NCBI RefSeq assembly: GCF_029892845.1
Contig: NZ_JARXVT010000002.1
Location: 310,001-374,000 of the forward strand
Direction of reading: 5' to 3'
DNA: 64,000 bases
Source of the DNA: Aurantimicrobium minutum
GTDB lineage: Bacteria; Actinomycetota; Actinomycetes; Actinomycetales; Microbacteriaceae
How positions within the stretch are numbered: the first letter of the stretch is position 1; each line of letters opens with the position of its first letter. Below, piece by piece: positions 30,312 to 39,620 of this stretch. Below the pieces are notes generated by a model. That model saw only the letters and a program-made list of their open reading frames with translations, was not told the DNA's origin and searched no databases. The position numbers and the translations under genes were made by a program.

Positions 30312-30716
30312 ATGGCTAAGTTCACCTTGCGCAAGGTTGCTGTTGTTGCAGCAATCGCTTCTGTTGCTACCTTCGGTCTTTCTGCATGTGCAACACCTGC
30401 ACCAGAGCCCACTCAGTCCGCAATCGGTGGAGACATTGTTGCTCCTATCGAAATCAACTACCAGGACATCGATGGCCAGACTCTTGAATTGGTTGTCGGC
30501 CAGGTTGTCAACATCAACTACGGCGGCATCAACGATGGCGAAATCGAAGTTGCCATCTCAGACAAGAAGGTCGTCGAGTACTCGGCAGCTTCTTACGAGG
30601 ACGACACTCAGTTCTCTGCTGGTCTGCTCGCTCTCTCCGGTGGCGAGTCCACCGTGACCTTCACCTTCGCAGGTGAAGACCCCAAGGAACTGAACATTCA
30701 GGTTCTCCTCAAGTAA
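30312..30716 (+). CDS. Small secreted lipoprotein (paralogue A)
   Basis: A 134-residue lipoprotein: basic start, hydrophobic segment at about 9-23, and the lipobox LSAC at 23-26, so the mature protein is anchored outside the membrane by Cys26. The mature part is beta-rich: IEINYQDIDGQTLELVVGQVVNI, a middle with SDKKVVEYSAASYEDD, and STVTFTFAGEDPKELNIQVLL. This is a small Ig-like or chagasin-like layout, which is inference only. The similar gene at 30909 follows. AAGGAG lies about 10 bases before the ATG, and a strong terminator follows. Confidence 0.75.
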   Translation: MAKFTLRKVAVVAAIASVATFGLSACATPAPEPTQSAIGGDIVAPIEINYQDIDGQTLELVVGQVVNINYGGINDGEIEVAISDKKVVEYSAASYEDDTQFSAGLLALSGGESTVTFTFAGEDPKELNIQVLLK

Positions 30717-30730
30717 TTCACGTACACACG

Positions 30731-30765
30731 AAAGGGCGTCCCTGCGGGGGCGCCCTTTCTGTATT
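30731..30765 (+). terminator. Terminator after lipoprotein A
   Basis: AAAGGGCG (30731-30738) pairs with CGCCCTTT (30751-30758), with inner TCCC/GGGG pairs, and is followed by CTGTATTTT. It ends the first lipoprotein gene before the second begins. Confidence 0.8.
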
Positions 30766-30908
30766 TTCGGGGAAATATTGCTTTCAGAAAACTACCAGAC
30801 TACACACAGGTAAATCCCAACTTAAACGAATGGTACAGAGATAACGTTGTCTCAAGAGCAACCCGCTCACACAGCACAAGCTTCACAACCCCAGGAGAAA
30901 AGCAGATC

Positions 30909-31313
30909 ATGAAGAACCAGAAGATCATCAAAGTCAGCGCCATCGCAGCCCTCGCAGCAGCAGCTGCATTCAGCCTCAGCGCATGTTCAACTGCAGCGAG
31001 CGAAGAATCCAACAGCTCAGAGGAGTCCAGCCAGGTGGTAGCACCCACAATCATTGACGTCGCAACCGCAGACGGACAGACCATTGACATCAGCAACGGC
31101 AGCTTCGTGGACATCACCACCGGTGATACCGACCCAGCAGACTGGTCAGCAGTTCTTTCTGACCCTGCAGTTGCAGCCTTCACCGCGGGTGGAAAGTCTG
31201 GCGATGCAGTGATGAACCCCGGTCTCCAGGGCACCGCGGCTGGAACCACCACCGTTGAGATGACCAATAAGGCAACCGGCCAGGTCATAACCTTCACCGT
31301 CAACGTGAAGTAA
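30909..31313 (+). CDS. Small secreted lipoprotein (paralogue B)
   Basis: Also 134 residues, with the same plan as the gene at 30312: signal segment at about 10-24, lipobox LSAC at 23-26, a Ser/Glu-rich linker, then APTIIDVATADGQTIDISNGSFVDI and a final TTTVEMTNKATGQVITFTVNV. The aligned pieces DGQT, G..V.I and a closing strand ending in V.V.LK/NVK show that the two are distant paralogues. Extracytoplasmic location is sure from the lipobox; function is not known. AGGAGA precedes the ATG. It has its own promoter region because of the terminator upstream. Confidence 0.75.
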   Translation: MKNQKIIKVSAIAALAAAAAFSLSACSTAASEESNSSEESSQVVAPTIIDVATADGQTIDISNGSFVDITTGDTDPADWSAVLSDPAVAAFTAGGKSGDAVMNPGLQGTAAGTTTVEMTNKATGQVITFTVNVK

Positions 31314-31342
31314 TAACCCCCAAGAAATACACGCACGGCCTC

Positions 31343-31384
31343 CAAAAAAGACAACGGCCCTTCCCGAATACGGGAGGGGCCGTT
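31343..31384 (-). terminator. Terminator between convergent genes
   Basis: AACGGCCCTTCCCG (31353-31366) and CGGGAGGGGCCGTT (31371-31384) enclose AATA. On the minus strand the stem is followed by GTCTTTTTTGG, so it mainly ends the HAD gene; on the plus strand, after lipoprotein B, there is no T run. Confidence 0.8.
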
Positions 31385-31398
31385 AGCCGTTGAAGAAG

Positions 31399-32070
31399 TT
31401 AGTTCCCTAAAAGCAATTCCCGGAGACGATCAGCGGAATAAACCGTGGCGATAGCGCCTGCTGCTTCAACAGGTGAGCCATAGCCCCACTCCACGATGAT
31501 GGTGGGCACGTTGTGGGCAGCAGCACCCTCCACGTCATAAATGCGGTCACCGATGAGCACGCTCTGCGAAGTGTCAGCACCTGACTTGGCCAACTCGGAG
31601 AGAGCGTGTCCCACCACATGTGCTTTGGACGTGCGAGCGTCGTCTTCAGAAGCACCGGCAATGACGGTGAAGTAGTCAGTGAGGTCAAAGTGATTCAAAA
31701 TCGCACGAGCTTGGGTCTCAGGCTTACTGGTGGCAATAGCGAGGGGAACTCCTGCATCGCGCAGTGAGTCAAGCAGACCAATCACGCCAGGGAAGATAGC
31801 GGAGTCAAAGGCACCTTCACGGCGAAAGTCATTGCGATAAATTGCGAGAGCTTCGCGCGCCTTGTCTTCTGAAAGTCCTGCACGTTCCTGCAGGGAAGAC
31901 AACAGCGGGGGACCAATGTATGCCATGAACTCGTCGCGGGGAGGAACAGGAAGTCCGAGGTGAGCAAAAGTTGCCGACAGCGCGTCAATGATGCCCGGCG
32001 CCGAATCGAGGACAGTCCCATCGAGATCAAAGAGGACAGAGGACCAGGTGCGCGTAACGACAGAATTCAT
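31399..32070 (-). CDS. HAD-family phosphatase (Gph-like), copy 1
   Basis: The 223-residue haloacid dehalogenase-type hydrolase resembles phosphoglycolate phosphatase. Motif I is FDLDGTVLDS near residue 15 (nucleophile and acid Asp), motif II is IATSKPE, the motif III Lys is in TSKAHVV, and motif IV is IGDRIYDVEGA near 172. A helical cap lies at about 30-90. The substrate cannot be read from sequence. A second, related HAD gene lies on the other side of nucS. TATGCT about 9 bases upstream of the ATG may be the -10. Confidence 0.85.
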   Translation of the reverse strand: MNSVVTRTWSSVLFDLDGTVLDSAPGIIDALSATFAHLGLPVPPRDEFMAYIGPPLLSSLQERAGLSEDKAREALAIYRNDFRREGAFDSAIFPGVIGLLDSLRDAGVPLAIATSKPETQARAILNHFDLTDYFTVIAGASEDDARTSKAHVVGHALSELAKSGADTSQSVLIGDRIYDVEGAAAHNVPTIIVEWGYGSPVEAAGAIATVYSADRLRELLLGN

Positions 32071-32138
32071 AACTTGGCAAGCATAGGCGTGAAAGCTGAG
32101 AACAACCCACAGCGGTTCAGGCTTTTCTCCCTGAAGGG

Positions 32139-32834
32139 CTAAAACAAACGACCGTGCTTGTCCTCAATGCCCCGCATCTCGTCGTAATCAAGCACCAATG
32201 TGCGAATACCGCGGTCTTCAGCCAGGGTCTTGGCCTGGGGCTTAATCTCTTGAGCGGCAAAAACTCCGGTGACGGGAGCAAGGTGAGGGTCACGATTCAT
32301 CAGCTCGAGATAACGCGTGAGTTGCTCCACGCCATCAATCTCTCCGCGCCGCTTAATTTCCACAGCAACGGAGTTGCCATTCTCATCTCGGGCAAGAATG
32401 TCCACGGGCCCGATGGCGGTGAAGTATTCACGGCGAACAAGGGTGTAACCCTCGCCGAGAAGTTCGATGTGGGCGGCAAGAAGTTCTTGCAACTCTGCTT
32501 CCACACCGTTCTTGATCAAACCAGGGTCTTCGCCGAGTTCGTGTTCCACGTCGTTGTAAATCTCGTAAATACTCACGACCAGCATGTCTGCGGTCTTGGC
32601 ATGTGTCACGCGCCAGATCTCCGTCACACCGACATCAGCCTGGTCGGCCTCGGGTTCGTGAGTAGTCAGTGAACAGGGCGGGCTCATCCAGTTCAGTGGC
32701 TTATAGGAACCACCATCGGAGTGAATAAGTAGAGAACCGTCTTGTTTGAGCATGAGCACACGGGTTGCCAGAGGCAGATGCGCACTGAGGCGGCCGGCAT
32801 AGTCAACCGAACATTTAGCAACAACGAGACGCAT
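32139..32834 (-). CDS. nucS: Mismatch-specific endonuclease NucS (EndoMS)
   Basis: NucS cuts both strands at mismatches and provides mismatch repair in actinobacteria, which lack MutS and MutL. The product has 231 residues. The opening [20 protein letters not shown] and the N-terminal DNA-binding domain match the family; the nuclease core has GPVDILARD (Asp near 151) and [21 protein letters not shown] (ExK near 165), ending with a short C-terminal DKHGRLF motif that fits binding to the sliding clamp. TAGCCT lies 7 bases before the ATG, so the message is probably leaderless. It is flanked by two HAD genes. Confidence 0.95.
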   Translation of the reverse strand: MRLVVAKCSVDYAGRLSAHLPLATRVLMLKQDGSLLIHSDGGSYKPLNWMSPPCSLTTHEPEADQADVGVTEIWRVTHAKTADMLVVSIYEIYNDVEHELGEDPGLIKNGVEAELQELLAAHIELLGEGYTLVRREYFTAIGPVDILARDENGNSVAVEIKRRGEIDGVEQLTRYLELMNRDPHLAPVTGVFAAQEIKPQAKTLAEDRGIRTLVLDYDEMRGIEDKHGRLF

Positions 32835-32839
32835 AAGAA

Positions 32840-33562
32840 TTAGGCTACTTCGCCCGGGCCCAACAACAGCTTCAACAGTTCGGCGTCATTCGAGACTGTT
32901 GCCATTGCCCCAGCAAACTCTTTCTCATGGGCATAGCCCCAGCGAACCAACACGGTAGGAATGCCATTGAGGGCAGCGCCATCAGTGTCATAGAAACGAT
33001 CCCCAATCATGAGGGCGTTCTCGGAGCCTAGCTGGCGGAGAACTTCAGCAATCACAGCAGCTTTGTCACCGCGGTTCTCGTTACCGCCCACGATGGCAGT
33101 GAAGTATTCAGTCATTCCGTAGGCATCGCACAGGCGCTCTGCTTCATGCTGGGGCTTGCTGGTAGCCACACCCATCGGGATACCGGCAGTGTGCAGGGTC
33201 TTGAGCGTGGAGAGGATCCAGGGAAAGAGGTGCTGGTCTTTCAGACCATCTCGCTCCGAAAGCGACCGGTAATACGCGCGGGATTCATCGATTCGCGCTG
33301 TGCCAATAAAGCGCAGCAGAGAGGTTCCGGTGGGAGGACCAATCAAGAACTTGAGTTGGTCGTCGCTGGGTGGGGTCACGTCAAAGTGCAACAGGGTTTC
33401 GCGCAGGCGGCGCACAATGGCCACCGCGGAATCCAGCAGAGTGCCATCCATGTCCCAGAGCAAGGGAGTCCAGGGACCTTCTGTTCGCAGCACTGGACCT
33501 GGGGTGTAGTCAACCTCCACGGTGGTGGGTGGGTTGTGCACTACCTCGGGATGTTCGCTCAT
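32840..33562 (-). CDS. HAD-family phosphatase (Gph-like), copy 2
   Basis: A 240-residue HAD hydrolase with motifs [10 protein letters not shown] near residue 36, VATSKPQ, DKAAVI and [15 protein letters not shown]. The last motif and the following PTVLVRWGY match the copy at 31399 (IGDRIYDVEGAAAHN, PTIIVEWGY), so the two are paralogues. The first 25 residues are an extension not needed for the fold. The ATG overlaps the SDR gene stop by 4 bases, and its own stop is 5 bases before the nucS ATG, so the three minus-strand genes SDR-HAD-nucS are closely packed. Substrate unknown. Confidence 0.85.
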   Translation of the reverse strand: MSEHPEVVHNPPTTVEVDYTPGPVLRTEGPWTPLLWDMDGTLLDSAVAIVRRLRETLLHFDVTPPSDDQLKFLIGPPTGTSLLRFIGTARIDESRAYYRSLSERDGLKDQHLFPWILSTLKTLHTAGIPMGVATSKPQHEAERLCDAYGMTEYFTAIVGGNENRGDKAAVIAEVLRQLGSENALMIGDRFYDTDGAALNGIPTVLVRWGYAHEKEFAGAMATVSNDAELLKLLLGPGEVA

Positions 33563-34362
33563 GCGGTGGGGATCCGTTCTTCGCCAATGGTGTTTCCGCC
33601 ATCAACGGTGATGACCTGTCCGGTGATGTAGCTCGCACCGGGCGAAGCAAGCCACGCAACAGCAGAAGCAATTTCTTCGGCAGTTCCGCTGCGTCCAGCA
33701 GGAACAAGGCGGCCTTCGGCTGCCTCAGATTCCAGCTGGCTTCCGGTGGCAATCCATCCGGGAGCCACCGCATTTGCCGTGATGCCATGACGTGCTTCAT
33801 CCACTGCCAGGCCACGAGTCAAACCAACCATGCCGGCCTTTGCTGCGGCATAGGCGAGATCTCCACGGGTAGCCATGGCAGAGCCCGAGACACTGGTGAT
33901 GTTAATGATGCGACCCCACTTTGCCGAGCGCATGAAGTGCACGACTGCCTGGGTGGCATGGAACGCCGTGGTGAGGTTCATGCCGAGCGCGTCATTCCAC
34001 TCGGATGTGCTCATGTCGATACTGCCCTGGGCAATGGTCTCGTCCGAGACAGTGACCATGCCGGCGTTGTTCACCACGATGGTGGGCTGGGCAGAAACAT
34101 CAGCTAAAGCTTTGACCAAACCAGCAGCACCCTCTTCGGTGTCCAAGCGACACACAATCCCGAGGGCATCGATATCGAGTGCTTCGAGTTCACGCACACG
34201 CTCATGAATGCGATCGGTGGTGCCGGTGATGATCACGCGGGCACCGAGCTCACCCAGAGCACGAGCTGAGGCAAAGCCAATGCCTGTTGCACTACCTGCA
34301 CCGGTCACCAGTGCAGTCTTTCCCTCCAGAGTGAGGGAGCCAGGAAGCTGTGGAAATGACAT
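33559..34362 (-). CDS. SDR-family oxidoreductase
   Basis: The 267-residue short-chain dehydrogenase has the cofactor motif TGAGSATGIGFASARALGEL near residue 20, NNAGM near 97, the catalytic Ser in INITSVSGS near 150 and the Tyr-x-x-x-Lys pair in YAAAKAG near 165. The end YITGQVITVDGG is typical of 3-oxoacyl-ACP reductase-like enzymes. An SDR of this type uses NAD(P)H; the substrate cannot be told. The ATG is preceded by TAGCCT at 6 bases (leaderless). It heads the SDR-HAD-nucS-HAD group. Confidence 0.88.
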   Translation of the reverse strand: MSFPQLPGSLTLEGKTALVTGAGSATGIGFASARALGELGARVIITGTTDRIHERVRELEALDIDALGIVCRLDTEEGAAGLVKALADVSAQPTIVVNNAGMVTVSDETIAQGSIDMSTSEWNDALGMNLTTAFHATQAVVHFMRSAKWGRIINITSVSGSAMATRGDLAYAAAKAGMVGLTRGLAVDEARHGITANAVAPGWIATGSQLESEAAEGRLVPAGRSGTAEEIASAVAWLASPGASYITGQVITVDGGNTIGEERIPTA

Positions 34363-34426
34363 AACTTCAGGCTACCTAACAGCGAACATGCGAGAAGTGC
34401 ACCCTGCCAACTTCTAGGCTGGAGGA

Positions 34427-36475
34427 ATGAGTGAAAACACCGCCCTCTCAGGAATCGACATCACCGAGCTGGATGAGAAGGTTCGTCCCCAAGACGACCT
34501 CTACCGCCACGTGAACGGCAAGTGGGAAGAGCGCACCCCAATCCCTTCGGACAAGGCTCGCTATGGCTCGTTCCACATCCTCGCTGAGGAAGCAGAGAAG
34601 GCCGTCCGCGACATCATCATTGAAGGACAGAACGCCCCTGAAGGTTCTCAGCAGCGCACTGTGGGCGACCTCTACACCAGCTTTATGGACACCGACCTGA
34701 TCGAATCCCTCGGTGTTGCCCCCATCGAATCACAGCTAGCATTCGCCGGCAACGTTGCCACGATTTCTCAGCTGCTCGACACCGTCGCTCGTCTCGAGCG
34801 CCACGGTGTCGGCGGCTTCATGGAACTCTTCGTCGATAACGACCCTGGAAACCCAGAGCGCTACCTCGTCTTCACAGAGCAGGGAGGTCTCAACCTTCCT
34901 GATGAGAGCTACTACCGCGAAGAGAAGTTCGCATCAGCACGTGAAGCATATGTTGGGCACATCCAACGCATGTTTGAACTGACGGCGGAGCACCTCCCAA
35001 CTACAGCTGGTCTCGACAACGCTGCTGTTCGTGCACAGCGCGTCTTTGAACTCGAGACCGCGCTCGCCGCAGCACACTGGGACAACGTGAAAACCCGTGA
35101 CTCCGTTGCCACCTACAACCCACTGACCTGGGCTGAGGTGAAGGAACTCGTTGCCTCTGGCGCACGTGGCGCGATTGATCTTGAAGCAGTTGTGGGTTCA
35201 GACCCCCACGAACACGTTGCAGATCTCGACATCTGGCTCACTGCCCTCGATGCACCTGCCGGCGCACTTGACACCGTTGTTGTCCGCGAGCCCAGCTTCC
35301 TCGAAGGACTGGGGGCTTTGCTTATCCAGGAACACCTCGAGGCATGGCGTGACTGGCTCAGCTGGAACATCATTCACTCAGCAGCTCCATTCCTTCCCGC
35401 CGCGTTTGTCTCAGAGAACTTTGACTTCTATGGCCGCACCCTCACCGGCACACCAGAACAGCGCGAGCGTTGGAAGCGTGGCGTCTCTTTGGTCGAAGGT
35501 TCAATGGGTGAAGCGGTGGGCCGTGTGTATGTGGAACGCCACTTCCCCGAGCGCGCCAAGGCTGAGATGGATGTTCTGGTAGCCAACCTCATTGAGGCTT
35601 ACCGCGAATCCATTACCAACCTGGACTGGATGAGTGAAGAAACACGTGGCCGTGCCCTGCAGAAGCTGGACAAGTTCACCCCCAAGGTCGGCTACCCCGT
35701 CAAGTGGCGCGACTATTCAGCTTTGGTTGTCAGCCCCACTGATCTCGTCGGCAACATGCGCCGCGTTGCGGAGTTCGAGTTTGCTCGTGAGCTCGGCAAG
35801 ATTGGCAAGCCCATTGACCGCGACGAGTGGTTCATGACCCCTCAGACAGTCAATGCGTATTACAACCCTGGGTTCAACGAGATCGTGTTCCCCGCGGCAA
35901 TCCTGCAGCCACCTTTCTTCCACCCGGACTGGGACGACGCTGCCAACTACGGCTCCATTGGAGCCGTCATTGGCCACGAAATCGGTCACGGTTTCGATGA
36001 CCAGGGCTCTCGCTTTGATGGAGATGGTCTACTCACCGACTGGTGGACGGATGCAGACCGTGAAGCTTTCGAGAAGCGCACGAAGTCTCTGATTGATCAA
36101 TACAACGCACTCTCTCCCAAGCAGGTGCCTGGACACTTTGTGAACGGTGAGCTCACCATTGGTGAAAACATCGGCGACCTAGGTGGTCTCGCTATTGCGT
36201 GGAAGGCATATGCCATTTCACTCAAGGGCGAAGAACCCCCTGTGATTGATGGTCTCACCGGCGCTCAGCGTTTCTTTCTGAGCTGGGCACAGTCCTGGCA
36301 GCAGAAGGGTCGCGACGAAGAAGTGATCCGACTGCTTGCTATCGATCCCCACTCGCCCAACGAATTCCGTTGCAACCAAATCATCCGCAACATCGATGCG
36401 TTCTATGACGCATTCGATGTCCAACCCTCCGATGACCACTGGCTCGACACCGACAAGCGCGTCAGCATCTGGTAG
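34427..36475 (+). CDS. M13 family metallopeptidase
   Basis: A 682-residue zinc peptidase of the neprilysin/PepO type. The zinc site is VIGHEIGHGFDDQGS near residue 518 (HExxH), the third ligand Glu is in IGENIGDLGGLAIAW near 580, and NAYYNPGFNEIVFPAAILQPPFF precedes them as usual. DDLYRHVNGKWEE is the N-terminal family mark. No signal peptide is seen, so it is probably cytoplasmic and degrades peptides. ATG 34427 has both GGAGGA and TAGGCT (6 bases before the ATG), so it may be leaderless. Confidence 0.93.
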   Translation: MSENTALSGIDITELDEKVRPQDDLYRHVNGKWEERTPIPSDKARYGSFHILAEEAEKAVRDIIIEGQNAPEGSQQRTVGDLYTSFMDTDLIESLGVAPIESQLAFAGNVATISQLLDTVARLERHGVGGFMELFVDNDPGNPERYLVFTEQGGLNLPDESYYREEKFASAREAYVGHIQRMFELTAEHLPTTAGLDNAAVRAQRVFELETALAAAHWDNVKTRDSVATYNPLTWAEVKELVASGARGAIDLEAVVGSDPHEHVADLDIWLTALDAPAGALDTVVVREPSFLEGLGALLIQEHLEAWRDWLSWNIIHSAAPFLPAAFVSENFDFYGRTLTGTPEQRERWKRGVSLVEGSMGEAVGRVYVERHFPERAKAEMDVLVANLIEAYRESITNLDWMSEETRGRALQKLDKFTPKVGYPVKWRDYSALVVSPTDLVGNMRRVAEFEFARELGKIGKPIDRDEWFMTPQTVNAYYNPGFNEIVFPAAILQPPFFHPDWDDAANYGSIGAVIGHEIGHGFDDQGSRFDGDGLLTDWWTDADREAFEKRTKSLIDQYNALSPKQVPGHFVNGELTIGENIGDLGGLAIAWKAYAISLKGEEPPVIDGLTGAQRFFLSWAQSWQQKGRDEEVIRLLAIDPHSPNEFRCNQIIRNIDAFYDAFDVQPSDDHWLDTDKRVSIW

Positions 36476-36496
36476 TCCTCGGTAAGATTGCTGGTT

Positions 36497-37882
36497 ATGG
36501 CCCCCAGCACTCGTCTTGACTCTGTTATCGCTCTAGCTCAGCACCGCGGCTTTGTTTTCCAAGCCGGTGAGATCTATGGCGGATCCCGTTCTGCATGGGA
36601 CTACGGCCCATTGGGTGTTGCTCTCAAAGAGAACATCAAGAAGCAGTGGTGGAACTTCATGGTTCAGCGCCGCGACGACGTCGTGGGCTTGGACTCCTCG
36701 GTCATTCTTCCCCGCAAGGTGTGGGAAGCATCCGGCCACGTGGAGGTCTTCTCTGACCCTCTGGTTGAATGCACCAGCTGCCACAAGCGTCACCGTGAAG
36801 ACCACCTCATTGAGGCTTTCGAAGAGCGCAAGGGCCGCGCACCTGAAGGTGGCCTTGCAGGCGTTCCCTGCCCTGACTGTGGCGTGCGAGGAGCATGGAC
36901 CGAGCCCAAGCCTTTCTCTGGTCTGCTCAAGACCTACCTTGGCCCCGTGGCCGAAGAAGCAGGAATGCACTACCTGCGTCCCGAGACTGCTCAGGGCATC
37001 TTTGTGAACTTCGCGAACGTGCTGCAGGCAGCACGTATGAAGCCTCCCTTCGGAATTGGCCAGATCGGTAAGAGCTTCCGTAACGAGATCACACCTGGAA
37101 ACTTCATCTTCCGCACCCGTGAGTTCGAACAGATGGAGATGGAATTCTTCGTCGAGCCCGGCACGGACGAAGAATGGCACCAGTACTGGATAGACCAGCG
37201 CTTCGCCTGGTACGTCGACCTCGGTATTGACCCAGAAAACCTGCGTCTCTACGAACACGCCAAGGAAAAGCTCTCCCACTACTCCAAGCGCACCGTAGAT
37301 ATTGAGTACAAGTTCGGTTTTGCTAGCGGTGAATTTGGTGAGCTCGAAGGTATTGCGAACCGCACCGACTTTGACCTCAAGACCCACTCGGAGCATTCCG
37401 GTAAGGATCTCTCCTACTTTGACCAGAACAAGAACGAGCGTTGGACTCCTTACGTCATCGAACCTGCGGCTGGTCTGACTCGCTCGCTTATGGCATTCCT
37501 TGTGGACGCCTATGTTGAGGAAGAAGTAGAGACCGCCAAGGGTGGCACAGACAAGCGCACCGTCTTGAAGCTTGACCCACGTCTGGCTCCCATCAAGGCA
37601 GCTGTTCTTCCCCTGTCTCGTAATGAGCAGCTCTCGCCCATGGCGAAGGAGCTGGCCGCAGAACTGCGCATGTCCTGGAACATCGACTTCGATGACTCGG
37701 GTGCTATCGGTCGCCGTTACCGTCGCCAGGATGAGATCGGCACCCCGTTCTGCATCACCGTTGACTTTGAATCCCTCGAGGACAAGGCAGTGACCGTGCG
37801 TCACCGCGACACCATGGCTCAGGAACGTATCCTCATCGAGGACCTGCACATGTATCTCGCACTTGCCCTCAAGGGCGCATAA
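36497..37882 (+). CDS. glyS: Glycyl-tRNA synthetase
   Basis: The 461-residue class II synthetase charges tRNA-Gly; it is the single-chain dimeric form. [19 protein letters not shown] is its N-terminal mark; a Cys cluster (CTSCHKR and CPDCG) may hold zinc; [13 protein letters not shown] and [25 protein letters not shown] hold class II motif 2; and [10 protein letters not shown] is motif 3. ATG 36497 is chosen over TTG 36488: it gives the usual N-terminus and has TAAGAT 8 bases before it. It follows the M13 gene by 21 bases, and the HemY-like gene follows 16 bases after it. Confidence 0.95.
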   Translation: MAPSTRLDSVIALAQHRGFVFQAGEIYGGSRSAWDYGPLGVALKENIKKQWWNFMVQRRDDVVGLDSSVILPRKVWEASGHVEVFSDPLVECTSCHKRHREDHLIEAFEERKGRAPEGGLAGVPCPDCGVRGAWTEPKPFSGLLKTYLGPVAEEAGMHYLRPETAQGIFVNFANVLQAARMKPPFGIGQIGKSFRNEITPGNFIFRTREFEQMEMEFFVEPGTDEEWHQYWIDQRFAWYVDLGIDPENLRLYEHAKEKLSHYSKRTVDIEYKFGFASGEFGELEGIANRTDFDLKTHSEHSGKDLSYFDQNKNERWTPYVIEPAAGLTRSLMAFLVDAYVEEEVETAKGGTDKRTVLKLDPRLAPIKAAVLPLSRNEQLSPMAKELAAELRMSWNIDFDDSGAIGRRYRRQDEIGTPFCITVDFESLEDKAVTVRHRDTMAQERILIEDLHMYLALALKGA

Positions 37883-37898
37883 GTAAGAGGTAGTAATT

Positions 37899-38798
37899 AT
37901 GGCCGCAGCAAAGTCAGCGAACCGCTGTGATGTGTTGGCCATTGGCAGTGACCTTGCAGTCTTTGCCGCTGCATTGGATTGTGCACGCATTGGCCTGAAG
38001 GTCGATGTCTGGATTCCCAAAGCAGACGAGAACCAAGGCCCTGCCAACTTCTCTCACCGTGGTGGGGTGGTTTCCGAACTTCTGGACGAACTCGGTGTTC
38101 CCTATGACATTGTCATCCCCGCACCAGGCGAAGAAGAGCTGTGCGGTATCCCTGCTAACCCGTTCTCCCAACGAGTCAGAAAAGCCCTCGGCTGGAGTGG
38201 AGCATGGCGGGTCTACCTCGACCGCATCAAGCCTGTGCTCACCATCGGCACCGAACCGAACTTGGGCAAGCTGGTGCGAAGCCGCATCGGCGAAGCAGCA
38301 TGTGAGAAGCTGGTCAACCCAGTTGTCCTTGAGCGCTATGGGCTTCCCGCTGAAGAACTGAGCGTGGATGCGGTAGCACCAGGACTTTCTCAAGCAATGA
38401 CTCGTGGCGGCTCATTGAGCAACGGGATCCTCGAACTTATTGCTGAAGATCCTCGTTCGGTTCAACGCGTTGTGGTTCCTGGCGGCGCTGAAGCAATCAC
38501 CGCTGCCGCGATTGCCAAGCTCGAATACTTTGCTGCAACCGTGACCCGGGTAACCGACCCCACCAAGAAGCTCGCTACCGGTTACAAGAAAGCAGGCGTT
38601 GTGCTCGCGGACTTTGGTGAAGTTGAACTTCCTGAAGGAATCGACACTGAGCGTGTTGCTGAGGTGGGTATTTCTTCCGAGAACCCTGGTTTAGAGCGGG
38701 CAATCCCCGCTTCGCAGCATGCTGCTCTGGGCATGCGCAGGGTGCTTCTGAGTGACCCTGAAAAACCTCCCGTTGGGACTCTCAGCTTCGAGGGCTAG
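37899..38798 (+). CDS. HemY/protoporphyrinogen oxidase-like protein, degenerate
   Basis: A 299-residue protein related to the flavin-dependent protoporphyrinogen/coproporphyrinogen oxidases (HemY/HemG), which are usually 450-480 residues. The N-terminus VLAIGSDLAVFAAALDCARIG keeps the fold, but the FAD-binding GxGxxG is replaced by GSDLAV. LVRSRIGEAACEKLVNPVVLERYG and the following SVDAVAPGLSQAMTRGGSL match the mid-part of the family. A block is missing in the middle and end, and there is no obvious frameshift. It probably does not bind FAD normally, so an enzyme role is doubtful. It lies 16 bases after glyS. Confidence 0.55.
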   Translation: MAAAKSANRCDVLAIGSDLAVFAAALDCARIGLKVDVWIPKADENQGPANFSHRGGVVSELLDELGVPYDIVIPAPGEEELCGIPANPFSQRVRKALGWSGAWRVYLDRIKPVLTIGTEPNLGKLVRSRIGEAACEKLVNPVVLERYGLPAEELSVDAVAPGLSQAMTRGGSLSNGILELIAEDPRSVQRVVVPGGAEAITAAAIAKLEYFAATVTRVTDPTKKLATGYKKAGVVLADFGEVELPEGIDTERVAEVGISSENPGLERAIPASQHAALGMRRVLLSDPEKPPVGTLSFEG

Positions 38799-38847
38799 GC
38801 TAGAACCGCAACATATGCGATTTTTGACATATTGAACGGAAGAAATC

Positions 38848-39183
38848 ATGAAGGGCAAGTTCCTTTTCATTGTGGGTCTAGCTATCGGCTACGTCTTTGG
38901 TACTCGTGCAGGACGTAAGCGTTACGAGCAGATCAAGTCCGCTGCCCAGAACATCTGGGAGTCGGAGCCCGTTCAGTGGTCGGTCAAGCAGGCACAGGAC
39001 GCCGTGGGCGATGTCGCTGAAGAAGCCATCACTGCTGCCAAGCGTGTGATCCACCAGGTCACTGGCGACAAGCCCGTTGCCAAGAAGGAACCGGCGAAGA
39101 AGGCTCCAGTAAAGAAGCCCGTCGCACCTCGACCAGCTGCTGAGCCCGTCGCGAAGACTGCTCCTAAGCCTTCCGCGAAGTAA
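38848..39183 (+). CDS. YtxH-like membrane protein
   Basis: A 111-residue protein with one N-terminal membrane segment at about 4-19 (KFLFIVGLAIGYVFGT), followed by the RAGRKRYEQIK motif of YtxH-type proteins, an amphipathic helix, and a Lys/Pro/Ala-rich tail from about 75. The family is poorly known and may act in envelope stress. GGAAG lies about 6 bases upstream. It is followed after two bases by the holin-like gene, then a DUF3618 gene, an arrangement that recurs in Microbacteriaceae, often within a heme locus. Confidence 0.75.
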   Translation: MKGKFLFIVGLAIGYVFGTRAGRKRYEQIKSAAQNIWESEPVQWSVKQAQDAVGDVAEEAITAAKRVIHQVTGDKPVAKKEPAKKAPVKKPVAPRPAAEPVAKTAPKPSAK

Positions 39184-39185
39184 TC

Positions 39186-39620
39186 ATGGCAACCGCATCA
39201 TCTTCTCCTGAGAAGGAGAACACTCAGAAGGAAGAGCGTTCGCTCTTCGCTTTGCTGCGCGATCTGCCCGGCATCCTGATGGATTTGGTTCGTGCAGAGT
39301 TTGAACAGCTCAAGCGCGAGATGGCTCGCAAGCTGAAGAGCTTGGGTATTGGCGCAATCCTGATTGTGATTGCCTTGGTGCTGCTCAGCTTCCTCACGTT
39401 CACATTGCTGCTGGCTGGCATCTTCGCGCTAGCGCTTGTCATGCCACCCTGGGCAGCAGCGCTCACGGTCTCCGGAATTCTTCTGCTGACGATTCTTGGT
39501 CTCATTGGTGCCGCTGCTGTGCAGTTCAAGAAGGGGACTCCTCCTCTTCCCACTGAGACATTCGACAGCGTTGTGAAAGATTCCCACGCATTCAAGGGGG
39601 ATGACGGCTATGGCCGCTAA
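39186..39620 (+). CDS. Phage-holin-superfamily membrane protein (Actino holin-X type)
   Basis: The 144-residue protein starts with a charged stretch, then LPGILMDLVRAEFEQLKREMARKLKSLG, an amphipathic helix, and two long membrane segments at about 54-82 (AILIVIALVLLSFLTFTLLLA) and 87-112. This matches the holin-X/DUF1469 family; the name does not imply a phage origin. Such proteins are thought to act in the membrane with DUF3618 proteins. It is 2 bases after the YtxH-like gene and overlaps the DUF3618 gene by 11 bases. Confidence 0.8.
   Translation: MATASSSPEKENTQKEERSLFALLRDLPGILMDLVRAEFEQLKREMARKLKSLGIGAILIVIALVLLSFLTFTLLLAGIFALALVMPPWAAALTVSGILLLTILGLIGAAAVQFKKGTPPLPTETFDSVVKDSHAFKGDDGYGR

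Noticed and set aside
36533-38047. A 504-codon open frame on the minus strand opposite glyS
   Set aside because: It is entirely antisense to a certain gene, has no recognisable domain, and arises from codon bias of the plus-strand gene.
38821-38840. TTGACA-like sequence before the YtxH-like gene as a promoter
   Set aside because: The matching -10 would fall inside the gene, so it is probably chance.
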